DNA of 6,489 nucleotides from Zetaproteobacteria bacterium (GCA_021545625.1 JAJRVH010000136.1:1-6489), one strand, 5' to 3'; shown: positions 1 through 5,606, counted from the first letter of the stretch. The notes: generated by a model from the letters alone, not told the origin. Translations and numbers: made by a program.

Positions 1-1861
1 GGCGCTGGATGCCTCGGTGGATCTGGCCTCGATGACGCCGGATGAGATCCTGGAGAAGCTGCAAAGTGTGCGCGGCCTGCCGGATAATGTCAGCCACTTC
101 GCCTTTACGGCCACGCCCAAGCACTCCACGCTGATGCTGTTCGGCAGGCCGAAGGATGAAAGCGAGCCGCCATCAGCGGAGAACCCGCCCGTGCCCTTTC
201 ATACCTATACGATGCAGCAGGCCATCGAGGAGGGCTTTATCCTTGATGTGTTGCAAAACTACACCAGCTACAAGATGGCGTTCAGGCTGGGCAGTGCGTT
301 CGCCTCAGACAAGCGCGTGGATACGAAGTATGCGGGGCGGGCGCTGGCCAAGTGGCTGACGCTGCATCCCACCAATGTATCGCAGAAGGTGCAGCTCATC
401 ATTGAGCATTTTCATAGCAATGTAGCACATCTTCTGGGCGGCCAGGCCAAGGCGATGGTAGTGACAAGCTCCCGTGCGGCGGCTGTAAAATACAAACTGG
501 CATTTGATCGCTATGTGGAAAGACAAGGGTATCGCGGCATTCGTTCCATGGTCGCCTTCTCAGGCAAGATTCTTGGCAAGGATATCAACGACGATATCGA
601 GTTTTCCTATCCGGAAGATGAAGTGTTCACGGAAGAGAGCATGAACCCGGCTGCACGCGGGCGTGATCTGCGCAAGGTGTTCGATACGCCGGAATATCAG
701 GTGATGCTGGTGGCCAATAAGTTCCAGACGGGCTTTGATCAGCCGAAACTGGTGGCCATGTATCTGGACAAGAAAATATCCGGCGTGGAGGCCGTACAGA
801 CTCTATCGCGTCTGAACCGAACGCATCAGGGCAAGGACACCACCTATGTCATCGACTTTGTGAATGACCCTGATGAAATCCTTGCTGCATTCAGGCTCTA
901 TTACAAAGACGCCAGAATATCCGATATTCAGAATCCGAATATCGTCTATGACATGAAAGCCCGGCTGGATGAGATGCTGATTTACGAGGATGAAGAGGTT
1001 CGTCAGTTCGGCCTTGCCATTACCGCGCCCAATCCTTCCCACGCAAAGCTCTATTCACTGACGCAACCGGCCACGGATCGCTTCAATGGGCGCATGAAAA
1101 TGCTCAATGATGCGATTGAACTTTGCGAAAGGGAATTCCAGGTCGCTGAGCGCAACGGCGATGAAGAAGGCGCAAAAAAAGCCGATGCCCGTCGCGCTGA
1201 ACATACCAGGGCGCGGGATGAGCTTCTGATATTCAGCGAAGGATTGTCCAAGTTCGTTCGCGCCTATGAATACTGCGCCCAGCTCATCGAGTTCGGGGAT
1301 GCGGAAATGGAAGCCTTTGCCGCCTTTGCCAGGTTACTCAAGAAGCGGCTGAAGGGTGCAACACCCGAGGAAGTGGATATCAGCGGTCTGCGCATGACGC
1401 ACTATAAACTGCTGTATCAGGGTGAAATGAGTGAGACATTGGAAGTGCGGGAGGAAGACGCGCTACATCCCAACAAAGGCACGGGAGGCCGTGATCCCAG
1501 AGATCGCGAACGCGCCTACCTTGCGGAATTGATCGAAAGGCTCAACGAGGCTTTCGGCCAGGAAGTGACAGACAAGGACAAGGTAGCCTTTGCCGTACAT
1601 ATCAGCGAGAAACTGCGCGACAATGAGAAGGTCATGGATCAGGTGCGCAATAATCCGATGGAACAGGCCATGAAGGCAGATCTCCCATCCGCTGCAACCA
1701 GGGCCATTGTCGAAGCGATGGGCTCACATCAGAAGATGGCCAAACGCCTGCTGGGCGATGAGGTGACGCGCAATCTGTTTCTGACGGTCGTATATGAAAT
1801 GCTGACCAAGGACGTGGCCGGTGATCTTATCGAACAGGTCAGGAGTGAAAGTGACGGTTGA
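1..1861 (+). CDS. hsdR: Type I restriction enzyme subunit R, 3' part (partial)
   Basis: This is the ATP-dependent DNA translocase and nuclease subunit of a type I restriction-modification complex, acting on unmethylated cytoplasmic DNA with HsdM and HsdS. The reading frame is open to the left edge, first full codon at 2, so the nuclease domain and helicase motifs I-II lie outside. What remains is superfamily 2 helicase motif III (FTATPK, 104-121), the second RecA-like domain (KAMVVTSS near 450-470), motif V (VANKFQTGFDQP, about 709-745) and motif VI (QTLSRLNRT, 797-823). A helical, charged C-terminal region follows, with a coiled-coil-like stretch near 1080-1230. The C-terminus looks near natural, not cut. 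The GTG at 17 is internal and not the start. The stop overlaps the start of the transposase gene. No hsdM or hsdS is visible here. Family assignment is secure from the motifs. Confidence 0.93.
   Translation, partial: ALDASVDLASMTPDEILEKLQSVRGLPDNVSHFAFTATPKHSTLMLFGRPKDESEPPSAENPPVPFHTYTMQQAIEEGFILDVLQNYTSYKMAFRLGSAFASDKRVDTKYAGRALAKWLTLHPTNVSQKVQLIIEHFHSNVAHLLGGQAKAMVVTSSRAAAVKYKLAFDRYVERQGYRGIRSMVAFSGKILGKDINDDIEFSYPEDEVFTEESMNPAARGRDLRKVFDTPEYQVMLVANKFQTGFDQPKLVAMYLDKKISGVEAVQTLSRLNRTHQGKDTTYVIDFVNDPDEILAAFRLYYKDARISDIQNPNIVYDMKARLDEMLIYEDEEVRQFGLAITAPNPSHAKLYSLTQPATDRFNGRMKMLNDAIELCEREFQVAERNGDEEGAKKADARRAEHTRARDELLIFSEGLSKFVRAYEYCAQLIEFGDAEMEAFAAFARLLKKRLKGATPEEVDISGLRMTHYKLLYQGEMSETLEVREEDALHPNKGTGGRDPRDRERAYLAELIERLNEAFGQEVTDKDKVAFAVHISEKLRDNEKVMDQVRNNPMEQAMKADLPSAATRAIVEAMGSHQKMAKRLLGDEVTRNLFLTVVYEMLTKDVAGDLIEQVRSESDG
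1839..1857. repeat. Candidate left inverted repeat of the ISL3 element
   Basis: TCAGGAGTGAAAGTGACGG here matches, on the opposite strand, TCAGGTTGAAATGACGG at 3151-3167. By eye this is 16 identical positions over 19 aligned columns, with two gaps and one mismatch. The pair brackets the transposase almost exactly. However, the repeat would contain the start codon, and no flanking 8-base target duplication is visible, so this is only a candidate. Confidence 0.3.
1841..1845 (+). promoter_or_regulatory. Ribosome binding site deciding the transposase start
   Basis: AGGAG lies inside the last codons of hsdR, 5 bases before GTG 1851. It favours that start over GTG 1821, which lacks a comparable signal. 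Because it is read through by hsdR ribosomes, translational coupling is likely. Confidence 0.6.
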
Positions 1862-3149
1862 TCTGCTGCTCCTGAAGGGAGTCAAACCACTTGGAACCAG
1901 AGACGAAGGCGACCACATCAAGATCGTTGCTGAGGCCAGTGTGTCGCCTTCGGAACGGTGCTTTGAATGTGGGCATCAGCCGCTATACAAGCATGGGAAG
2001 CGCACATATCAATACGCTGATATCGCCATGCACGGAAAGCCTGTCAAGGTTGAAATCGAGCGGCAGCGGTATCGTTGTAAGGCATGCGGGAAAATCGAAA
2101 CGCCGCCCATTGAATCGCTGGATGACAAGCGTATTGCCACAAGGCGGCTGATTCGCCACATCGAGTCCAAGTGCTTCAGTAACACATTTACGGCTCTGGC
2201 GGACGAAACGGGATTGGCAGTAAACACCATCAAGTCGATCGTTCTGGACTTCATGGCCCGCCTGGACGAAACCTATGTGCGCGAAACGCCTCGAATCATG
2301 GGTGTGGATGAAGTGAAGATCTGCGGCAGTTATTGCGCGGTCATCACCAACCTTGAGATGAGAACCACTTTTGACATCTTGCAGAAGCGAACAAAAGACG
2401 TGATCACACCGTATTTCAGGAATCTGAAAGACAAGGATAAGGTTGAATGGATTGCACTGGATATGTGGGGGCCGTACAAGGATGTTCTGAGTCGGGAGTT
2501 GCCCCATGCTCGCATGGTGATCGACAGATATCATGTTGTGGAGAAAGCATCAAAAGCTCTGGATTCACTCCGAATCAAGATCCAGTCTGAACTGGAAAAA
2601 GATGGCCGCATAAATATGAAAAAACACCTTCGCTGGGGACTTCTGCGAAGGAATGAAAAACGAACGCCAGAGGATGATGAAAAACTGGAATATATTCGTG
2701 CCCACCACCCAGAATTGGCAAAGGCATATGATTTAGCAGAAGCTTTCCATAACCTCTATGAACTCGATGACCGGATAGAGGCAGAAGAGGCCTTTGAGGA
2801 ATGGGTTCGTTCCATCCCTCCCGAGTATGCTGAAAGTTTTGGACAGGTCGCCCGCATGGTGAATAAGCACCATCAGAACATCTTCAACTACTTCGATTTG
2901 AAGATTACCAATGCCTTTACTGAGGCATCGAACGGGCTGATGAAATTGGCGAATCGAATGGGTCGTGGATACAGTTTTGAAATCACAAGAGGGCGTTATC
3001 TGTATTCCAAAATAGCCTCCCAGACAGGTCAGGTCATAACCCATGAGGGAACACCGAAGAGTATCACTGATCCGGTTACGGTATGGGGGAATGCTAAGGT
3101 CACAGACTATGGACGGTATATTTCTGAGTTCGATGGAGATGACGATTGA
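1851..3149 (+). CDS. ISL3-family transposase
   Basis: This is a DDE transposase that would move its own insertion sequence. Starting from GTG 1851 it is 432 residues, usual for the family. Near the N-terminus two CxxC pairs (C37/C40 and C76/C79) form the ISL3 zinc-binding domain. The DDE domain follows: D153 in MGVDEVK, D204 in ALDMWGPY, the family signature ARMVIDRYHVV near 220-229, and E358 in NAFTEASNG, followed by MGRGYSFE. All three catalytic residues are present, so the protein looks intact. I chose GTG 1851 because AGGAG (1841-1845) sits 5 bases upstream; GTG 1845 and GTG 1821 are in-frame alternatives. No promoter lies between hsdR and this gene, and the two overlap by 11 bases, so expression may depend on hsdR transcription. 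Its base composition is less GC-rich than the right half of the window. Element ends are not firmly identified. Confidence 0.93.
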   Translation: MTVDLLLLKGVKPLGTRDEGDHIKIVAEASVSPSERCFECGHQPLYKHGKRTYQYADIAMHGKPVKVEIERQRYRCKACGKIETPPIESLDDKRIATRRLIRHIESKCFSNTFTALADETGLAVNTIKSIVLDFMARLDETYVRETPRIMGVDEVKICGSYCAVITNLEMRTTFDILQKRTKDVITPYFRNLKDKDKVEWIALDMWGPYKDVLSRELPHARMVIDRYHVVEKASKALDSLRIKIQSELEKDGRINMKKHLRWGLLRRNEKRTPEDDEKLEYIRAHHPELAKAYDLAEAFHNLYELDDRIEAEEAFEEWVRSIPPEYAESFGQVARMVNKHHQNIFNYFDLKITNAFTEASNGLMKLANRMGRGYSFEITRGRYLYSKIASQTGQVITHEGTPKSITDPVTVWGNAKVTDYGRYISEFDGDDD

Positions 3150-3150
3150 T

Positions 3151-3167
3151 CCGTCATTTCAACCTGA
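3151..3167. repeat. Candidate right inverted repeat of the ISL3 element
   Basis: This is the partner of 1839-1857, beginning one base after the transposase stop codon. ISL3 elements normally carry terminal inverted repeats and duplicate 8 bases of target. The eight bases outside the two arms (1831-1838 and 3168-3175) do not match, which argues against these being the exact ends. Confidence 0.3.
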
Positions 3168-3218
3168 TGCCGAAAATTCAGGCTGGTTCTAAAACCATAG
3201 AATTCAACCTGACGGCAT
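3167..3218 (+). other. Nested stem-loop just after the transposase gene
   Basis: Three nested perfect stems are visible: ATGCCG 3167-3172 with CGGCAT 3213-3218, AATTC 3175-3179 with GAATT 3200-3204, and TGGTT 3184-3188 with AACCA 3193-3197 around the loop CTAA. There is no following T run, so it is not a canonical intrinsic terminator. The 10-base word TTCAACCTGA also occurs twice here, at 3158-3167 and 3203-3212, in direct orientation. It may be part of the IS right end or a read-through-blocking structure. Confidence 0.45.
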
Positions 3219-3260
3219 GACTATTTCAAAGAGGGCCTGCGATGGTCGGGAGCAGCCACT

Positions 3261-3371
3261 TCCAACCCTCAGATGCAAATAGCCCTTTTCTTTTTGCCGT
3301 CCATTCTGCTTTCGGGCTTCATGTTTCCGTTTCGGGGCATGCCGCAATGGGCCCAGTGGCTGGGAGAGCTG
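3261..3371 (+). pseudogene. Remnant of an ABC-2 type transporter permease
   Basis: In this frame the translation is a hydrophobic stretch followed by SGFMFPFRGMPQWAQWLGE. LPSILLSGFMFPFRGMP is a hallmark of ABC-2 permeases of the YhhJ/DrrB kind, in the fifth membrane segment and the loop after it. Such proteins usually continue with a proline-rich turn and a last helix ending in an RGIxLKG-like motif; here the similarity stops after WLGE and I do not find the rest in any nearby frame. The 5' part is missing too: a stop at 3210-3212 lies in frame upstream and no permease-like sequence precedes about 3261. It is therefore a fragment cut at both ends, probably left by a deletion linked to the adjacent transposable element. 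The frame stays open to about 3491, but those later residues look unrelated. ATG 3273 is not a real start. Confidence 0.75.
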
Positions 3372-3499
3372 CGGATTTTCAATGAACGCGGACGCTTCCC
3401 CGGAAATGTTTTACGGTTGGCGCGCCGCTTGCTTGTTACGGAATGTGGCCGGAGATTCAAGCAGCAGTCTTCGCTCGCGATAGATAGATAGTAACAGCT
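3372..3499. other. Intergenic stretch without recognisable gene
   Basis: No convincing coding sequence is seen on either strand. The end of the stretch is AT-rich and contains overlapping TAGATAGATAG copies (3481-3491) that could serve as a weak -10 region for the RNA that follows, although no good -35 element is spaced 16-18 bases upstream. Confidence 0.4.
3476..3487 (+). repeat. 12-base direct repeat, copy 1
   Basis: CGCGATAGATAG occurs here and again at 3823-3834. Copy 1 lies just before the RNA candidate, copy 2 just before the small membrane protein gene. Both contain TAGATA, which could act as a -10-like element, but neither has a clear -35 partner. Confidence 0.5.
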
Positions 3500-3725
3500 C
3501 GTTGTGAAAGCTTTGCGGCCTGCAGACCGGGCCGATGCGTACCGAACGGGAACTGGCTATCCGGATTGTGTGAATCCCTGTCTTTTGGGATACCTGATGT
3601 CGGGATGCGGTGCCCACCTTATCGAAAGGGTCCGGTTCGCAGGCGGCAATGCCTTGCGACGAAATGTTTCCCCCGAAAGGGCCTGCCCTCCTCCCTCCCC
3701 CCCCCTCCTGTGGCAGGCCCTTTTT
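3500..3725 (+). ncRNA. Structured RNA candidate, 6S-like architecture
   Basis: A long-range duplex joins 3515-3533 to 3629-3647, with 17 of 19 positions pairing (two as G-U). It extends outward by several pairs (3513-3514 with 3648-3649, 3510-3511 with 3651-3652, 3507-3508 with 3654-3655). Inside are a 6-pair stem (3539-3544 with 3608-3613), a stem TATCC 3558-3562 with GGATA 3588-3592, and a hairpin GGATT/AATCC (3563-3577). On the 3' side a small hairpin, CCTT 3617-3620 with AAGG 3626-3629, competes by one base with the main duplex. A long interrupted duplex, central bubble and 3'-side bubble hairpin resemble 6S RNA, the RNA polymerase-sigma70 decoy. The words GCCGAT and CCCACCTT also recall 6S sequences known to me, but that is memory, not a search. 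A strong terminator closes the unit. The 5' end is uncertain, probably 3495-3507. Alternatives are another sRNA family or a terminated leader. I am confident of structure, not of family. Confidence 0.6.
3676..3725 (+). terminator. Strong intrinsic terminator with pyrimidine-only loop core
   Basis: A perfect 12-pair stem, AAAGGGCCTGCC (3676-3687) with GGCAGGCCCTTT (3712-3723), is followed by TTTTTCTTTTT read from the end of the stem. The 24-base loop (3688-3711) is unusually large and consists of C and T except for its last three bases; it includes a run of nine C (3697-3705). On the minus strand the stem is followed by only a short T run, so termination is mainly of plus-strand transcripts. 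It ends the RNA candidate upstream. Confidence 0.88.
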
Positions 3726-3751
3726 CTTTTTCCCGGGCGGAAACGGTTTTT

Positions 3752-3766
3752 TGACATGCGATGTCA
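3752..3766. promoter_or_regulatory. Palindrome between RNA terminator and membrane protein gene
   Basis: TGACATGCGATGTCA has perfect 6-base arms around GCG. It overlaps TTGACA (3751-3756), a perfect -35 hexamer, but no -10 box follows at 16-18 bases. It could be an operator for the gene at 3871. The binding factor is unknown. Confidence 0.3.
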
Positions 3767-3770
3767 TCAA

Positions 3771-3815
3771 TCCGTCGGTTTCGGGATATTGCGCGACGGA
3801 AACTAAAGTCTCCGT
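3771..3815 (+). promoter_or_regulatory. Leader with mutually exclusive hairpins
   Basis: TCCGTCG 3771-3777 can pair with CGACGGA 3794-3800, or ACGGA 3796-3800 can pair with TCCGT 3811-3815. The shared middle arm makes the two hairpins exclusive, as in attenuators. AAACGG 3741-3746 can further pair with CCGTTT 3812-3817. There is no T run after the second hairpin, so any control would more likely act on translation. Confidence 0.25.
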
Positions 3816-3822
3816 TTGCAGG

Positions 3823-3834
3823 CGCGATAGATAG
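3823..3834 (+). repeat. 12-base direct repeat, copy 2
   Basis: This is identical to 3476-3487. It runs directly into AGGAGG (3833-3838), a full Shine-Dalgarno core that precedes a possible 12-codon leader ORF. Confidence 0.5.
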
Positions 3835-3870
3835 GAGGCGGCAGTTGAATCCGGCCAGGGGAGATACGAT

Positions 3871-4128
3871 ATGCAGCGTCTGAATTCGAACCATTCCGTT
3901 ACTACAGCCCATTACTTCGCCGGCTTAAGCTGGCTGGCCCTGCTGGTTTCCCCGTGGGCCGTTCTGGCCCTGCTGGTGGCGCTTCTGAGCGAGGCGCTGG
4001 TGCCCGGCTGGATGGTGTATGCCTCCCTGCTGGTGTGCCTGATGGCCCTGCCGCAGGTGTTCATCGGTCTGGGGCTGCGCGCTTCCGCGCGGGACGAGGC
4101 GCTGGAGGCGCGCCACGGTCACGCCTGA
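3871..4128 (+). CDS. Small membrane protein with two transmembrane helices
   Basis: I do not recognise this 85-residue protein. Two hydrophobic segments are visible, roughly residues 15-40 and 46-69, separated by the short turn EALVPGW. The C-terminal tail is hydrophilic (ASARDEALEARHGHA) and the N-terminus polar, so it should sit in the inner membrane as a helical hairpin. ATG 3871 is supported by AGGGGAG (3857-3863) seven bases upstream. It stands alone on the plus strand, about 145 bases after the RNA terminator, and its end overlaps the convergent minus-strand gene by 10 bases. Its GC content matches the right half of the window, suggesting a resident gene and not part of the island. No enzymatic motif is visible, and function cannot be inferred. 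Confidence 0.75.
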   Translation: MQRLNSNHSVTTAHYFAGLSWLALLVSPWAVLALLVALLSEALVPGWMVYASLLVCLMALPQVFIGLGLRASARDEALEARHGHA

Positions 4129-4607
4129 TTCCTCCTGTTATCCGGCAGCGGCGGCAAAGGCCGCGTTTCGCAGGGCAGCGGCCAGTCGGGATAGACATCC
4201 TCGCAGACGCACAGCAGCGCCAGCCGGGGTGATTCCCGCCACAGATGCAGCGAGGGCAGCAGCTCCAGTCTGAAGCGCGGTTCGCAGGACTCGCTGCGCA
4301 GCAGATCGAGATTATGCAGGATCAGCAGGGTCGGATTGTTCCGTTCCGCCAGTCGTTGCGGCAGCTGTGCGGCCTGTTCCGCCGGCGGTTGCAGGTCGGC
4401 CTGCAGGCAAAGCTCATGCATCATGGCGCTGAAATCGTGGCGGCAGAATTTCATGTCGGCATGCAGGATGTGCATATCCGCGGCCAGTATGGCGCGCAGG
4501 TCCTTCAGGGTGCGCCGCCTGCCGAAGCCGTGCGGCGCGGTCATGTTGATACATGCCCCCTGCCGCAACCTGGCGGCCAGATCGCGGGTGAACGCGGGCC
4601 GAAGCAT
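4119..4607 (-). CDS. Degenerate P-loop NTPase-like protein
   Basis: This 162-residue protein begins 8 bases after the arfB stop and is probably co-transcribed with it. Residues 19-34 (ACINMTAPHGFGRRRT) have the form of a beta-strand followed by a Walker A loop, but the lysine expected in GxxGxGK[ST] is arginine and the following Ser/Thr is displaced. Residues 93-101 (TLLILHNLD) resemble a Walker B strand with the acidic residue shifted, and 129-134 (LALLCV) resembles the next core strand. This pattern suggests a shortened AAA/STAND-like NTPase fold that may not hydrolyse nucleotide. There is no clear Shine-Dalgarno before ATG 4607, so translation likely depends on coupling to arfB; CTG 4619 is the only other possible start, because a stop lies in frame just upstream. 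No membrane segment or signal peptide is seen. The fold assignment is inference and the function unknown. Confidence 0.7.
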   Translation of the reverse strand: MLRPAFTRDLAARLRQGACINMTAPHGFGRRRTLKDLRAILAADMHILHADMKFCRHDFSAMMHELCLQADLQPPAEQAAQLPQRLAERNNPTLLILHNLDLLRSESCEPRFRLELLPSLHLWRESPRLALLCVCEDVYPDWPLPCETRPLPPLPDNRRNQA

Positions 4608-4615
4608 GTCGTCAG

Positions 4616-5038
4616 TCAGGCATCACGATCGCCCGCCGGGCTCCTGCGCAGCGCCTTGATGCGACCGCGCCGGGATTTCTGTTCCAGTCGCCGTCTGATC
4701 GAAGCGCGGCTTCTGCGGGTCGGCTTTCGCTGACGCGGCGCGGCCAGGCTTTCCGAAACCAGTTCCAGGAGCCGCTTGCAGGCATCATCCCTGTTCATGT
4801 CCAGGCTACGGAAGCGCTGTGCCTTGATGACGATGACCCCGTCCCTGCTGATGCGCCGGTCGCGGCGGCGCATCAGCCTCTCCTTGCAGTCGTCGGGCAG
4901 CGAGGAGGCGCGGATATCGAAACGCAGATGCACGGCGGAGCTGGTCTTGTTGACGTTCTGACCGCCGGGTCCGCCGGCGCGGATGGCATGCCATTCGATT
5001 TCGTCGTCGGGAATGTCGATGCCGGTCCCTTCTGTCAT
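4616..5038 (-). CDS. arfB: Alternative ribosome-rescue factor B (peptidyl-tRNA hydrolase, YaeJ)
   Basis: ArfB enters ribosomes stalled on mRNAs without a stop codon and hydrolyses the peptidyl-tRNA, releasing the chain without needing a codon. The protein is 140 residues, the same length as E. coli YaeJ. The catalytic GGQ (residues 25-27) lies in RAGGPGGQNVNKTSSAVHLR, the release-factor class signature. It is followed by the conserved DIRASSLP and DGVIVIKAQ blocks. The C-terminal tail from about residue 104 is rich in Arg and Lys (KPTRRSRASIRRRLEQKSRR) and corresponds to the tail that occupies the empty mRNA channel. ATG 5038 overlaps the yaeQ stop in an ATGA arrangement, so the two genes are translationally coupled. 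The frame is open far upstream through yaeQ, but those residues are a shadow. All key residues are intact. Confidence 0.96.
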   Translation of the reverse strand: MTEGTGIDIPDDEIEWHAIRAGGPGGQNVNKTSSAVHLRFDIRASSLPDDCKERLMRRRDRRISRDGVIVIKAQRFRSLDMNRDDACKRLLELVSESLAAPRQRKPTRRSRASIRRRLEQKSRRGRIKALRRSPAGDRDA

Positions 5039-5583
5039 GCGCCGGAAGCCTGTCTCGTCAGCGGCGTGATTTCGGCCGAATCGACGCCGTTGGTCATCAG
5101 GATATGGCCGTCCTGAATCGTGCACTGCAGCTGCATGCTGCGCTGCGCCAGCCGGCCGAGTTGCGCGACGCCGGTTTCGTCCAGCGCGCGGACTTCGAGC
5201 TTGTCGAAGCGCTTCAGCCTGTCGGCCTGCTGTTTCCACCAGACATCGGCGCTGCGCGGCTGATATGTATAGATGACGACCTTCGCGGCCCGGCCGCAGG
5301 CCTTGCGTATGCGTTTTTCGTCCGGTTGCCCCAGATCGATCCAGAGCTCGATATCGCCGTTCAGCGATTTTTGCCAGAGATCCGGCTCGTCCTCGTCGCT
5401 GATGCCCCGGCACAGCTGCAGGGCCGGACCGGCATGCAGCGCGAAGGCGAGCAGGCGCACCATCATGCGTTCGTCGTTTTCGGATGGATGGCGGGCGATC
5501 GTAAGCTGATGGTCCCGGTAATAGTGCCGATCCATGTCGGTGATCTGCAGCGCGGCTTTGAATATGGTGGATTTGATGGCCAT
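5035..5583 (-). CDS. yaeQ: YaeQ family protein
   Basis: YaeQ is a conserved proteobacterial protein of about 180 residues with a PD-(D/E)XK nuclease-like fold; its cellular role remains uncertain. This copy is 182 residues. Recognisable family features are the N-terminal MAIKSTIFKAALQITDMDRHYY, HPSENDERMMVRLLAFAL near residue 32-49, and WIDLGQPDEKRIRKACGRA near 81-99, where the acidic residues of the nuclease-like core lie. VWWKQQ follows near 114. The order yaeQ-arfB with an ATGA overlap is as in E. coli, where nlpE comes next; here an unrelated small protein takes that place. ATG 5583 has only a weak upstream purine stretch (TAGAAG). Palindromes lie 24-52 bases upstream and may control the operon. 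Confidence 0.94.
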   Translation of the reverse strand: MAIKSTIFKAALQITDMDRHYYRDHQLTIARHPSENDERMMVRLLAFALHAGPALQLCRGISDEDEPDLWQKSLNGDIELWIDLGQPDEKRIRKACGRAAKVVIYTYQPRSADVWWKQQADRLKRFDKLEVRALDETGVAQLGRLAQRSMQLQCTIQDGHILMTNGVDSAEITPLTRQASGA

Positions 5584-5606
5584 ACGGGCTTCTAGCCGCG
5601 CATGGC

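Noticed and set aside
1983..2534. Minus-strand open frame inside the transposase
   Set aside because: It is antisense to catalytic, conserved transposase sequence and has no family features.
3221..3282. Inverted repeat CTATTT...GAGGG with CCCTC...AAATAG
   Set aside because: One arm lies within codons of the permease remnant that are explained by protein homology, so the match is probably chance.
3751..3756. TTGACA as the -35 box of a sigma70 promoter
   Set aside because: No -10-like hexamer occurs 16-18 bases downstream; the AT-rich GATATT near 3785 is too far.
3411..3912. Several overlapping open frames on both strands across the RNA and terminator
   Set aside because: Their translations are low-complexity around the C-rich tract, with no good start signals; the RNA structure explains the region better.
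4245..4733. Plus-strand open frame antisense to the NTPase-like gene and arfB
   Set aside because: It crosses the end of a certain gene, has no recognisable motif, and is typical of antisense frames in GC-rich DNA.
5104..5595. Plus-strand open frame antisense to yaeQ
   Set aside because: It mirrors yaeQ codons, a shadow of a confirmed gene.
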